From an uncultured Ruminiclostridium sp. (GTDB taxonomy: Bacteria > Bacillota > Clostridia > Oscillospirales > Acutalibacteraceae), in assembly GCA_902490005.1 (NCBI GenBank), contig CABUCM010000028.1, positions 1 to 34,363 on the forward strand: a DNA stretch of 34,363 bases, written 5' to 3'. The first letter of the stretch is position 1, and every line of letters begins with the position of its first letter. The notes under the pieces are model-generated. The model made no database searches. It saw nothing but the letters and a program-made list of their open reading frames with translations, and was not told where the DNA came from. Below are positions 23,315 through 31,224 of the stretch, in pieces. Both the position numbers and the translations under genes were made by a program.

Positions 23315-24199
23315 ATGGAATTTCGTTCATTACAGTATTTTCTGATGGTGGCCAGAGAAGAAAACATAACAAAAGCTGCCAATCTGCTTCATTTAACACA
23401 GCCTACTCTTTCACGCTCCATTATGCAGCTGGAAGAGGAGTTAGGCGTAAAATTATTTACTCGAAGCAATCATAATATTATTTTGACCGAAGATGGTATG
23501 CTTCTAAAACGAAGAGCGCAAGAACTCGTTTCCCTTGCAGAAAAGACAAAGCAAGACTTTCAGCGTGGAGATGTACAGTTGACCGGTGAAATATCCATTG
23601 GCAGCGGCGAATTTCGCAGCACCAGATACCTGTCTAAAATGATTGCCTCTTTTCAAGAAAAGCATCCACTGGTTCGGTATCAGATTTACAGTGGCAATTC
23701 TGAGAATATAAAAGAGCGTATTGAGCGGGGAATTCTCGATTTTGGACTGATGATGGAGCCGATTGATATCAGCAAGTACGAATATATTTCCATGCCTGTA
23801 AAAGAAAAATGGGGGATTCTTGTGTCCGAATTATCGGATCTCTCACGAAAGGAGACCATTCAGGCAGCCGATTTGCAGAATGAGCAGCTTATTTCGGCAA
23901 GAAGTGAGAAAATGTACCCCGAAATCAGAAAATGGTTCGGCGAATACTATGACCAGGTCGAGGTTATCGCAAGCGGCAATTTGCTCTACAATGAAGCAAT
24001 TCTGGCACAGGAACAAATTGGAGCCGTATTTGGAATTGAATTGGATTGTAACTATCCGGGACTTAAATTTATTCCGTTATCTCCAGGCGTTGAAACACCC
24101 ACAGTTCTTACATGGAAAAAGAATCAGATACTTTCTTCCACAACAATAGCCTTTATCGAACACGCAAGAGCATACATAAAATCTATATCTGAAAATTAA
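23315..24199 (+). CDS. LysR-family transcriptional regulator
   Basis: 294 residues, standard length. Residues 1-60 are the winged helix-turn-helix (EFRSLQYFLMVAREENITKAANLLHLTQPTLSRSIMQLEEELG). The rest is the two-lobed effector-binding domain. AAAGGAGG lies 10 bases before the ATG. Unusually for LysR, the gene points toward its likely target operon instead of away from it, with a terminator in between. It appears more AT-rich than the sporulation genes upstream. The effector is unknown. Confidence 0.93.
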   Translation: MEFRSLQYFLMVAREENITKAANLLHLTQPTLSRSIMQLEEELGVKLFTRSNHNIILTEDGMLLKRRAQELVSLAEKTKQDFQRGDVQLTGEISIGSGEFRSTRYLSKMIASFQEKHPLVRYQIYSGNSENIKERIERGILDFGLMMEPIDISKYEYISMPVKEKWGILVSELSDLSRKETIQAADLQNEQLISARSEKMYPEIRKWFGEYYDQVEVIASGNLLYNEAILAQEQIGAVFGIELDCNYPGLKFIPLSPGVETPTVLTWKKNQILSSTTIAFIEHARAYIKSISEN

Positions 24200-24209
24200 A
24201 TATAAGTAT

Positions 24210-24238
24210 TTTACATATCACAATATTTGAATTACAAT
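24210..24238 (+). promoter_or_regulatory. Promoter of the MerR/redox operon
   Basis: TTTACA (24210-24215), 17 bases, TACAAT (24233-24238). Its -10 touches the terminator stem that follows. An inverted ATATT-N8-AATAT (24223-24240) overlays the spacer and -10, possibly a regulator site. Confidence 0.65.
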
Positions 24239-24273
24239 ATAGGTGTTCCCAAGAGGAGCACCTATATTTTTTT
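24237..24273 (+). terminator. Terminator of the LysR gene overlapping the next promoter
   Basis: 13-base arms (24237-24249 with 24255-24267, one G-T pair) and a 5-base loop run into seven Ts (24267-24273). Transcripts starting near 24245 would lack half of the left arm and escape it, while LysR readthrough would stop. The same dyad could also be a MerR operator. Confidence 0.8.
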
Positions 24274-24297
24274 AATTACATTGGAAAGGAGCATGAA

Positions 24298-24675
24298 ATG
24301 ACAGTTCAGGAAGCAAGTGAGCGGTATAACATCCCCATCAAGATATTGAATGAATATGAAAGCTGGGGGCTGTGCGATGCGGTAAGAAAGGTGATGGGAG
24401 CATGGCAGTACGATGAAGAAGATATAAAACGGCTGAGTATGATTATGACGCTCCATGATATTGGCTTCGAAAAAGAGGAAGTCGAGACATATATGAAGCT
24501 GCTTCTCGCCGGCGAGTCCACGCAGCAGGAGCGTATGCGAATGCTCAACGAAAAAAGGAATGGTACCTTGGACGAAATCCATTTCAAAGAAAAGCAGCTG
24601 GACAGGCTGGATTATCTTCGTTTTGAAATCAAAAAGGCATCCGAAAACAAATCAAATGGAGGTCAAGAAATATGA
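24298..24675 (+). CDS. MerR-family transcriptional regulator
   Basis: 125 residues. The N-terminal helix-turn-helix with wing (TVQEASERYNIPIKILNEYE, AWQYDEEDIKRLSMIMTLHDIGF) is followed by a long coiled-coil dimerisation helix and a charged tail. No metal-binding cysteines at the C-terminus, so it is not a classic metal sensor. AAAGGAG precedes the ATG. It overlaps the flavin reductase gene by four bases (ATGA) and is the first gene of the redox operon, so it probably controls it. Confidence 0.9.
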   Translation: MTVQEASERYNIPIKILNEYESWGLCDAVRKVMGAWQYDEEDIKRLSMIMTLHDIGFEKEEVETYMKLLLAGESTQQERMRMLNEKRNGTLDEIHFKEKQLDRLDYLRFEIKKASENKSNGGQEI

Positions 24676-25223
24676 AGAAAGACTTAGGTTCTGTACTGGC
24701 ACTGTATCCCACCCCGCTGGTAGTGGTCGGCACTATGGTGGATAAAAAGCCCAACTGGGTGCTGGTTGGTCATGTGGGCATCATGGGGCACGATCACATC
24801 ATGGTCAGTCTGGCAAAGCCTCACTACACCAATCGGGGGATTCGGGATACCAAAGTGTTATCGGTCAATGTAGTGGATGAAGCGATGCTTCGGAAAGCGG
24901 ATTATGTAGGCTGCGTCAGCGGCAATAAGACCGACAAATCAGAGGTGTTCAGCTACAGCATCGGCCCAAACAGCGCCCCACTGATTGACGAGGCAAAGGT
25001 TTCCATGGAATGCACGGTGGAAGACCTCTATGAAACGAAGGGGTTTGACAATTTCATTTTGAAAATTGACCACACCTACGCAGAGGAGAGCATCCTGAAT
25101 GCCTCCGGAAAAATTGATTACGGCAGTTTCAAGCCGATTTTGTTTGAAATGCCGGGCTACACCTATCTGAAAACCGGCGATACTGCCGCAAAGTGCATGA
25201 CGCTGGGGAAAGAAACCAAATAA
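24672..25223 (+). CDS. Flavin reductase-like flavoprotein
   Basis: 183 residues, cytosolic. It matches the flavin reductase-like (split-barrel FMN-binding) fold: LYPTPLVVVGTMVDKKPNWVLVGHVG at the start and the phosphate-binding type segment SLAKPHYTNRGIRDTKVLSVNVV. These proteins bind FMN and pass electrons from NAD(P)H or ferredoxin-like partners to free flavin or a partner protein. It is translationally coupled to the MerR gene. A role in feeding the flavodoxins of the operon is plausible but inferred. Confidence 0.9.
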   Translation: MKKDLGSVLALYPTPLVVVGTMVDKKPNWVLVGHVGIMGHDHIMVSLAKPHYTNRGIRDTKVLSVNVVDEAMLRKADYVGCVSGNKTDKSEVFSYSIGPNSAPLIDEAKVSMECTVEDLYETKGFDNFILKIDHTYAEESILNASGKIDYGSFKPILFEMPGYTYLKTGDTAAKCMTLGKETK

Positions 25224-25299
25224 CAAAAATATCTGGCATAAGCAGACGGGAGCAAGTTCTTCTGTACAGTAGCCAGATCAATGAAAGGAGATCTTTAAC

Positions 25300-25995
25300 A
25301 TGAAAAAAATTTTGGCTTTTGTATTGACACTTACTATGGTGTTCGCTCTTGCGGCCTGCGGGAACAGCAATTCTTCGGTGAGTGATCCTTCCCAAGGTGG
25401 GTCGTCTGCGGCGCCCTCCCAAACGGAGCCTTCCTCCACGCCGGAAGAAACACCTTCCTCCTCCGAGGACGTTACGCAAACTGAGGAACCTTCTGAATCG
25501 GAAACGGAAGCCGGTTCCAATGCGCTGGTCGTTTACTTCTCCTGGTCGGGCAATACTGAAGCGGTAGCCAATGAAATTGCGGCGCAAACCGGCGCAGATG
25601 TATTTGAAATCACTCCGGCGGAGCCTTATACCGATGATTACGATACGCTGCTGGATATTGCTCAGGAAGAGCAGGCAAGCGACGCCCGTCCTGCGATTGC
25701 AGAAACCGTAGAGGATTTCGCACAGTATGATGTGGTTTACTTTGGGTTCCCTAACTGGTGGGGCGATATGCCGATGATTCTTTACACCTTCCTGGATGAC
25801 TATGATTTTTCCGGCAAGACCATTGCTCCCTTTGTTACCAGCGGCGGCAGCGGTTTTTCCAGCACAATCAGCGCAATCGAGTCTCTGGAACCGGATGCTG
25901 CGGTAGTTGACGGTCTTTCCCTTAGCAGCTCTGCGGCTGCAGAGCCCAGCGATGAGGTAACGGAATGGCTTTCTTCTGCTGGATTGACCGAGTAA
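25300..25995 (+). CDS. Exported flavodoxin lipoprotein
   Basis: 231 residues. The lipoprotein signal (lipobox ALAAC) and a Ser/Pro/Glu-rich linker (about 21-73) are followed by a flavodoxin domain (74-231): the FMN phosphate loop YFSWSGNTEAVA, FPNWWGDMP, and YDFSGKTIAPFVTSGGSG. The domain should sit outside the membrane on a tether, which is unusual because flavodoxins are normally cytosolic and Sec export would need FMN to be added outside. It has a close counterpart in the C-terminal half of the next protein and in the cytosolic flavodoxin at 29480. AAAGGAG lies before the ATG. Confidence 0.92.
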   Translation: MKKILAFVLTLTMVFALAACGNSNSSVSDPSQGGSSAAPSQTEPSSTPEETPSSSEDVTQTEEPSESETEAGSNALVVYFSWSGNTEAVANEIAAQTGADVFEITPAEPYTDDYDTLLDIAQEEQASDARPAIAETVEDFAQYDVVYFGFPNWWGDMPMILYTFLDDYDFSGKTIAPFVTSGGSGFSSTISAIESLEPDAAVVDGLSLSSSAAAEPSDEVTEWLSSAGLTE

Positions 25996-26007
25996 GGAGG
26001 GCTCTTT

Positions 26008-27474
26008 ATGAAACGGCTAACTGCAATCTTTTTATCGCTTTTGATGGTGGTATCATTGGCGGCCTGCGGCAGCACAACCAGCACGGACGGTGAGAGTGCG
26101 TCTCAACCCCCTGCTTCATCGCAAAGTGCCGATGGATCGGAAACAGTTGCCGATCAAGATGTTCCGGAGGGATTTGTCGTAATTGAAGGCGGCAGCTTTC
26201 AAATGGGAAGCCCGGACTCCGAGCCTTGGCGCAGCGAGGACGAGACCCAGCACTCCGTAACCGTCAGCGATTTCTATATCAGCCCCTATGAGCTGACACA
26301 GGCGGATTTTCAAATGGTTACGGATGGAAACCCCAGCAGTTTCTCCGGAGAAAATCTGCCGGTAGAGAACATCTCCTGGCTGGATGCGATCTTCTATTGC
26401 AATGCCCGCAGCGAGCTGGAAGGCCTGACGCCCGCCTACACTGTAGACGGACAGAATGTCACATGGAACCGGGAGGCAAACGGCTACCGGCTTCCCACGG
26501 AAGCGGAATGGGAATATGCCTGCCGGGCCGGAACCACCACTCCCTTCAATACGGAGAACTCTCCCAGTGCGGACGAGGTCAACTATTACGGTCATTACCC
26601 TTATGAAATCGAGGGCAACTACTTCTCTCAGGGCGATCTGGATACCCAGCCGGGCCAGTACCGCGAAACAACGGTAGAGGTGGGCAGCTTTGCCCCCAAT
26701 GCCTATGGACTATATGATATGCACGGCAATGTGAGCGAATGGGTCTGGGATTATTACGGCTCTTACAGCACAGAGGAGCAGACCGATCCCACCGGCCCGG
26801 AAACCGGCTCGTTTCGGGTTTACCGGGGCGGCGGCTGGAACGATTTTGCCAAAAATATGCGTTCTGCCTATCGCGCCACACTGGAACAGGATCACGGCAG
26901 CTTTAACATCGGTATTCGTCTGGTGCGAAATGCGGTGGCTGGCTCCGGCTCCGTATCCGGCTCTGCTGTGAGCAACAACGCTTCCGGCGATGGGAATATC
27001 CTGATTGCATATTTCTCCTGGGGCGGCAACACACAGGGCGTTGCAGAAGAAATCCAGAGCCAGACCGGAGCAGATTTGTTTGAGATCACGATGGTCAATC
27101 CCTACTCCGATGATTACAACACCGTATTGGATGAGGCGCAGAGGGATCAGAACGAGCAGGCGCGGCCGGAACTTGCAAGCCATGTGGAAAACATGGAGCA
27201 GTATGACACCATCATCCTGGGCTATCCCAACTGGTGGGCGTCCATCCCCATGCCGGTTGCTTCTTTCCTTGAAGAATACGATTTTTCCGGTAAAACGATC
27301 CTTCCGTTTTGCAGCCACGGCGGCGGACGTTTTGGTCAAAGCCTGACCGCTATTTCAAAGCTCGTGCCGGATGCGGCAATGGGCGAAGCGCTTTCCATTC
27401 ACTACTCCGGCGGAAGCAGTATGCCGGATGATGTGAGCGAGTGGCTTTCCACCAATGGAATTTCTGAAAACTAA
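26008..27474 (+). CDS. Lipoprotein fusing a SUMF1/FGE-like domain to a flavodoxin
   Basis: 488 residues. Lipoprotein signal (SLAAC) and Ser-rich linker, then a formylglycine-generating-enzyme-like domain (about 52-305): VVIEGGSFQMGSP, YRLPTEAEWEYACRAGT, GLYDMHGNVSEWVWD and YRGGGWNDFAKNMRSAYR. A second linker leads to a flavodoxin (about 328-488): YFSWGGNTQGVAEEI, YPNWWASIP, YDFSGKTILPFCSHGGG. The cysteine pair that binds copper in true FGE is absent from GGGWNDFAKNM, so this is likely a binding or structural SUMF1-like domain and not a sulfatase activator. The fusion is unusual. It is 12 bases after the flavodoxin lipoprotein gene, probably co-translated. Confidence 0.93.
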   Translation: MKRLTAIFLSLLMVVSLAACGSTTSTDGESASQPPASSQSADGSETVADQDVPEGFVVIEGGSFQMGSPDSEPWRSEDETQHSVTVSDFYISPYELTQADFQMVTDGNPSSFSGENLPVENISWLDAIFYCNARSELEGLTPAYTVDGQNVTWNREANGYRLPTEAEWEYACRAGTTTPFNTENSPSADEVNYYGHYPYEIEGNYFSQGDLDTQPGQYRETTVEVGSFAPNAYGLYDMHGNVSEWVWDYYGSYSTEEQTDPTGPETGSFRVYRGGGWNDFAKNMRSAYRATLEQDHGSFNIGIRLVRNAVAGSGSVSGSAVSNNASGDGNILIAYFSWGGNTQGVAEEIQSQTGADLFEITMVNPYSDDYNTVLDEAQRDQNEQARPELASHVENMEQYDTIILGYPNWWASIPMPVASFLEEYDFSGKTILPFCSHGGGRFGQSLTAISKLVPDAAMGEALSIHYSGGSSMPDDVSEWLSTNGISEN

Positions 27475-27502
27475 AACACAAAGAAAAAAGGAGAACAATA
27501 CT

Positions 27503-28456
27503 ATGAATAACAACAAAAATTTCCCGAAAATCGCACTTGGAACCTGGTCTTGGGGCGTTGGCGCCGCAGGCGGCGATCAGGTGTTCGGTAACCATCTGGG
27601 CGAATCTGAGCTGAAAGAAGTGTTTGACGCAGCAATGCGTGAGGGCCTTACTCTCTGGGATACGGCAACGGTATATGGCATGGGGGCATCTGAGGATATT
27701 CTGGGTGCGTTTGCCAAGACCTATCCTCGCGAGAATGTCATCCTTTCCACCAAATTCACCCCTCAGATTGCAGGCAGCGGCGCAGACTCGGTAGCGGAGA
27801 TGTGCGACGCCAGCATGAAGCGCATGGGAACCGATTATATTGACGTCTACTGGATTCACAATCCTGCCGATGTGGAACGCTGGACGCCCGGCTTGGTTTC
27901 TCTTGTAAAGAGCGGTAAGGTGGGTCAGGTTGGCGTTTCCAACCACAATCTGGCGCAGATCAAGCGGGCAGAAGAAATTCTCAGCAAGGAAGGCGTGCAT
28001 ATTTCCGCCGTTCAGAATCATTACAGCCTGCTCTACCGTTCTTCCGAGGATGCCGGTATTCTGGACTACTGCAAAGAAAACAACATCGACTTCTACGCCT
28101 ATATGGTTCTGGAGCAGGGCGCGCTCAGCGGGAAGTACGATACCAAGAATCCTCTGCCGGAGGGCAGCCAGCGCGGCGATACCTATAATCCCATCCTGCC
28201 GCAGCTGGAGGAGCTGATCAATGCTATGCGTGAGATGGCGGCGAACCACAATGTGGGCGTGCCGCAGGTAGCCATTGCCTGGGCTATTGCCAAGGGCACG
28301 CGTCCGATCATTGGCGTAACCAAGCCCTCTCATGCAGAGGACGCCGCGAAAGCAGCCAAGGTTGTGCTGAGCGCCGAGGAGATGGAAACTTTGGAGGTTC
28401 TTGCAAAGAAAGCGAATGTGGACACCAGAGGTTCCTGGGAAAATCCCATGGCATAA
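27503..28456 (+). CDS. Aldo/keto reductase
   Basis: 317 residues, cytosolic TIM-barrel NAD(P)H-dependent reductase. The catalytic tetrad is visible: D53 and Y58 (WDTATVYG), K84 (LSTKF), H119 (YWIHNP). C-terminal PIIGVTKPSHAEDA is the cofactor-phosphate region. Substrates are carbonyls, possibly reactive aldehydes. The ATG at 27503 has AAAGGAG 9 bases before it; a longer frame upstream overlaps the preceding gene and is unlikely. A terminator follows inside the operon. Confidence 0.94.
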   Translation: MNNNKNFPKIALGTWSWGVGAAGGDQVFGNHLGESELKEVFDAAMREGLTLWDTATVYGMGASEDILGAFAKTYPRENVILSTKFTPQIAGSGADSVAEMCDASMKRMGTDYIDVYWIHNPADVERWTPGLVSLVKSGKVGQVGVSNHNLAQIKRAEEILSKEGVHISAVQNHYSLLYRSSEDAGILDYCKENNIDFYAYMVLEQGALSGKYDTKNPLPEGSQRGDTYNPILPQLEELINAMREMAANHNVGVPQVAIAWAIAKGTRPIIGVTKPSHAEDAAKAAKVVLSAEEMETLEVLAKKANVDTRGSWENPMA

Positions 28457-28465
28457 TTTTTGCTT

Positions 28466-28506
28466 GGGGAGAAGCGGCTGCTTTTGCCCGCTTCTCCCCA
28501 TTTTTT
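28466..28506 (+). terminator. Intra-operon intrinsic terminator
   Basis: 12-base perfect GC-rich arms (28466-28477 with 28488-28499), 10-base loop, then ATTTTTT. It lies between the aldo/keto reductase and tautomerase genes, so it may reduce expression of downstream genes. Confidence 0.85.
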
Positions 28507-28528
28507 GATTAGAAACGGAGGAAATACA

Positions 28529-28723
28529 ATGCCTGTAATTACAATGGAGGCTGCAAAGCTGACAAAAGAACAAAAGCGTACTCTGGCAAAAGAGTTTACA
28601 GAGACAGCCGCGAGGGTGACAGGGCTGCCCGAAGCGGGGTTTTATGTGTTCATCAAAGAAAATGAACTGGATAATGTGGGGGTCGGCGGACAGCTGATCA
28701 GCGACAGAAATAAGGAGGTGTAA
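28529..28723 (+). CDS. 4-oxalocrotonate tautomerase family protein (DmpI-like)
   Basis: 64 residues, the length of small tautomerases. The key catalytic proline follows the initiator Met (MPVITMEAAKLTKEQKR), and the pattern VTGLPEAGFYVFIKENELDNVGVGG matches DmpI-type proteins. It moves double bonds in enol-keto compounds and may handle reactive unsaturated intermediates. CGGAGG lies about 7 bases upstream. It is 2 bases before the CMD-cupin gene. Confidence 0.88.
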   Translation: MPVITMEAAKLTKEQKRTLAKEFTETAARVTGLPEAGFYVFIKENELDNVGVGGQLISDRNKEV

Positions 28724-28725
28724 AA

Positions 28726-29463
28726 ATGGCCGTAAAGCAAACAGCAGGCCGCCGGGATCTGGGCGAGTTTGCTCCCAAATTTGCGGAACTGAACGATGAT
28801 GTGCTTTTTGGCGAGGTGTGGAACCGGGAGGATAAGCTTTCCCTGCGGGATCGCTCTCTGGTCACAGTGGTTGCCCTGATGTCTCAGGGGCTTGTGGATT
28901 CTTCTTTCCAATACCATCTGGAAACCGCTAAAAAGAATGGGATCACAAAAGAGGAAATTGCAGAGATCCTTACCCATGCGGCCTTTTACGCCGGGTGGCC
29001 CAAGGCGTGGGCGGCCTTTCGTATGGCGAAGGAGATTTGGAACGAGGATGACGCCCACGAAAGCGCCCATGGAGGACTGTTTGGGCTGGGGCAGCCCAAC
29101 GATGGATTTGCGCAGTATTTCACCGGGCAGAGCTATTTGAAAATGCTCGCCACATCCGGTGTAGCTATCGCAAACGTGACGTTTGAGCCAGGCTGCCGTA
29201 ACAACTGGCACATTCACCATGCGGATAAAAACGGTGGACAGCTTCTTCTTTGCACCGAAGGGCAGGGCTGGTATCAGGAATGGGGCAAAGAGCCGCAGCT
29301 GCTTCATCCCGGCGATGTCGTCGTGATTCCGGCGGGCGTGAAGCATTGGCATGGCGCGGCGAAGGACGGCTGGTTTTCCCATCTGGCAGTAGAGGTGCCG
29401 GGCGAGAACGCCGTCAATGAATGGCTGGAAGCAGTCACCGATGAGGAATACAGCAAATTATAA
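28726..29463 (+). CDS. Carboxymuconolactone decarboxylase-cupin fusion
   Basis: 245 residues. N-terminal CMD/AhpD-like helical domain (about 1-110: LSLRDRSLVTVVALMSQGLV, EIAEILTHAAFYAGWPKAWAA), lacking the CxxC of AhpD peroxidases. C-terminal cupin (about 140-245) with probable metal His in NWHIHH (about 161-165) and KHWHG. Such fusions are known; the activity is not clear and may be an oxidoreductase on quinone-like or keto compounds. The ATG follows AGGAGGTG. It is co-directional with the tautomerase and flavodoxin genes. Confidence 0.92.
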   Translation: MAVKQTAGRRDLGEFAPKFAELNDDVLFGEVWNREDKLSLRDRSLVTVVALMSQGLVDSSFQYHLETAKKNGITKEEIAEILTHAAFYAGWPKAWAAFRMAKEIWNEDDAHESAHGGLFGLGQPNDGFAQYFTGQSYLKMLATSGVAIANVTFEPGCRNNWHIHHADKNGGQLLLCTEGQGWYQEWGKEPQLLHPGDVVVIPAGVKHWHGAAKDGWFSHLAVEVPGENAVNEWLEAVTDEEYSKL

Positions 29464-29479
29464 CAAGGAGGATTTGATG

Positions 29480-29959
29480 ATGAGCAAAACATTGGTTGCT
29501 TATTTTTCTGCCAGCGGTGCAACGGAAAGACTGGCAAATACATTGGCGGACGCAGCAGGCGGGGAATTGTATGAGATCAAACCGGCTTCCCCTTACACCA
29601 ATGCCGATTTGAATTGGAACAACAAGCAGAGCCGCAGCAGCGTGGAGATGAATGATAAGGCTGCCCGCCCCGCCATTGCCGTACCGGTAGAGAATATGGC
29701 GCAGTACGATGTGGTATTTGTGGGGTTCCCTATCTGGTGGTACGAAGCGCCGCGGATCGTACAGACATTTTTGGAAAGCTATGATTTTTCCGGCAAAACG
29801 GTGATCCCCTTTGCCACTTCGGGCGGCAGCGGCATGGGCAAGACGGCCTCCATTCTGGAAAAGAGCTGTCCGTCGGCAAAGGTTTTGCCGGGTAAGAAGC
29901 TGAGCGCTTCCGCTTCTATGAGCGAGGTTTCTTCCTGGGTAAAAAGTCTGGGTTTATAA
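29480..29959 (+). CDS. Cytosolic flavodoxin
   Basis: 159 residues, no signal peptide. FMN loop YFSASGATERLANTL, then FPIWWYEAP and YDFSGKTVIPFATSGGSGMG, shared with the two exported flavodoxin domains in this operon. It should carry electrons in the cytosol. The tandem ATGs at 29477 and 29480 follow AAGGAGG; the second is chosen for its 8-base spacing. It may be the donor or precursor form of the exported versions. Confidence 0.93.
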   Translation: MSKTLVAYFSASGATERLANTLADAAGGELYEIKPASPYTNADLNWNNKQSRSSVEMNDKAARPAIAVPVENMAQYDVVFVGFPIWWYEAPRIVQTFLESYDFSGKTVIPFATSGGSGMGKTASILEKSCPSAKVLPGKKLSASASMSEVSSWVKSLGL

Positions 29960-29972
29960 GGGGGGATGAGCA

Positions 29973-30512
29973 ATGAAGATTTTGGTGATTGAAAGCAGCC
30001 CGCATAAGCATGGTTCTTCCAATCTGTTGGCAGCGGAGTTTAGACGAGGCGCTGAGGAAGCCGGGCATGATGTGACAGTGTTTGACGCCGGGCATACCAA
30101 ACTGAATCCCTGTTTGGGCTGCGGCGCCTGTGGAATGTCGGGCCCATGTGTGCAAAAAGATGATATGACTGTTCTGCGGGAACAGCTTTTGGATTCCGAT
30201 ATGGCTGTTTTTGTGACGCCACTTTATTATTTCGGCTTTTCCGCACAGATGAAAACCGTCATTGACCGTTTTTACAGCTTCAATGGACAGCTGACGGAGA
30301 AGGGGCTGAAAACCGCCCTGATTGTCGCCGCCTGGGACAGCAATAGCTGGACGATGCAGGACGTGAAAACACATTACGAAACCCTGTGCCGCTACTTGAA
30401 TTTTCAGAATCAAGGAGAAATTCTGGGGGTTGGCTGCGGAACTGTTCAAATGACAAAACGCACGCGATTCCCCCAAGAAGCATATGCCATGGGAAAACGA
30501 ATAGGAGGGTAA
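29973..30512 (+). CDS. NADPH-dependent FMN reductase-type iron-sulfur flavoprotein
   Basis: 179 residues. Flavodoxin-like fold (MKILVIESSPHKHGSSNLLA) with a cluster motif C47-x2-C50-x2-C53-x5-C59 (NPCLGCGACGMSGPC), as in iron-sulfur flavoproteins of anaerobes. It likely shuttles electrons between ferredoxin or NAD(P)H and acceptors, or reduces reactive oxygen or quinones. The start codon lies 13 bases after the flavodoxin stop. The next gene begins 4 bases after its stop. Confidence 0.92.
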   Translation: MKILVIESSPHKHGSSNLLAAEFRRGAEEAGHDVTVFDAGHTKLNPCLGCGACGMSGPCVQKDDMTVLREQLLDSDMAVFVTPLYYFGFSAQMKTVIDRFYSFNGQLTEKGLKTALIVAAWDSNSWTMQDVKTHYETLCRYLNFQNQGEILGVGCGTVQMTKRTRFPQEAYAMGKRIGG

Positions 30513-30516
30513 AGGG

Positions 30517-31224
30517 ATGAAACCAACTGCCATCATAAAAATCGTGATAGATGTGCTGATGACGCTGGCGTTGTTGGTTTTGATGGGTTACCAGCTGTGG
30601 GGCGAAGCAGCCCACGAATGGGTCGGAGCCGGGATGCTCATTTTGTTTCTTGCACATCATTTCCTAAATCGAAATTGGTATAAGACCCTGTTCAAAGGCA
30701 GATACACACCCATGAGGGCGCTCCAAGTCAGTGTGGACATGCTGCTTTTGATTGCAATGCTGGCGCAGATGTACAGCGGTATTGCCATGTCCCGTCATGT
30801 ATTTGTATTCCTGCCCATTGACGGCGGGATGGCGCTGGCCAGAAGGCTGCATATTCTGGGCGCTTATTGGGGCTTTATTCTGATGAGCGTTCATCTGGGC
30901 CTGCACTGGAATATGTTTTTGGGCATGGCGAAAAAGAGAATGGGCATGAAAACTCCATCAAATACACGCAAAATACTGCTGTGCCTGATCGGAATGCTGA
31001 TTGCGGCTTATGGTGTTTTTGTATTTATCAGCCGGGATTTCACAACCTATTTGCTCTTGCAGTCAGAGTTTGTCTTTTTGGACTATGAGGAGCCGATCTG
31101 GTCGTTCTATCTGGACTATATCTGCCTGATGGGACTCTGGGTATTTGCTGCCCATTATCTTTCAAAGGGATTGAGAAAGCTTGGCGGTGCGAAAAAAGCA
31201 GCCGCCGGAAAGGAAAATGTATGA
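30517..31224 (+). CDS. DUF4405-like His-rich membrane protein (possible b-type heme carrier)
   Basis: 235 residues, about five TM segments. Histidines fall in or near TM helices: H33, H47/H48 (LAHHFLN), H94, H112 (RRLHILG), H126 and H130 (VHLGLHW). This pattern and the overall layout recall the DUF4405 group, which is thought to bind heme like cytochrome b. If so it could pass electrons through the membrane to the exported flavodoxins. Heme binding is inferred. It overlaps the next gene by four bases. Confidence 0.82.
   Translation: MKPTAIIKIVIDVLMTLALLVLMGYQLWGEAAHEWVGAGMLILFLAHHFLNRNWYKTLFKGRYTPMRALQVSVDMLLLIAMLAQMYSGIAMSRHVFVFLPIDGGMALARRLHILGAYWGFILMSVHLGLHWNMFLGMAKKRMGMKTPSNTRKILLCLIGMLIAAYGVFVFISRDFTTYLLLQSEFVFLDYEEPIWSFYLDYICLMGLWVFAAHYLSKGLRKLGGAKKAAAGKENV

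Noticed and set aside
26008..26930. Active formylglycine-generating enzyme for sulfatases
   Set aside because: The copper-binding Cys pair is missing in the C-terminal motif and no sulfatase gene is near.
27350..28573. Minus-strand 407-residue open frame
   Set aside because: It is antisense to the aldo/keto reductase, crosses a strong terminator, and has no family resemblance.
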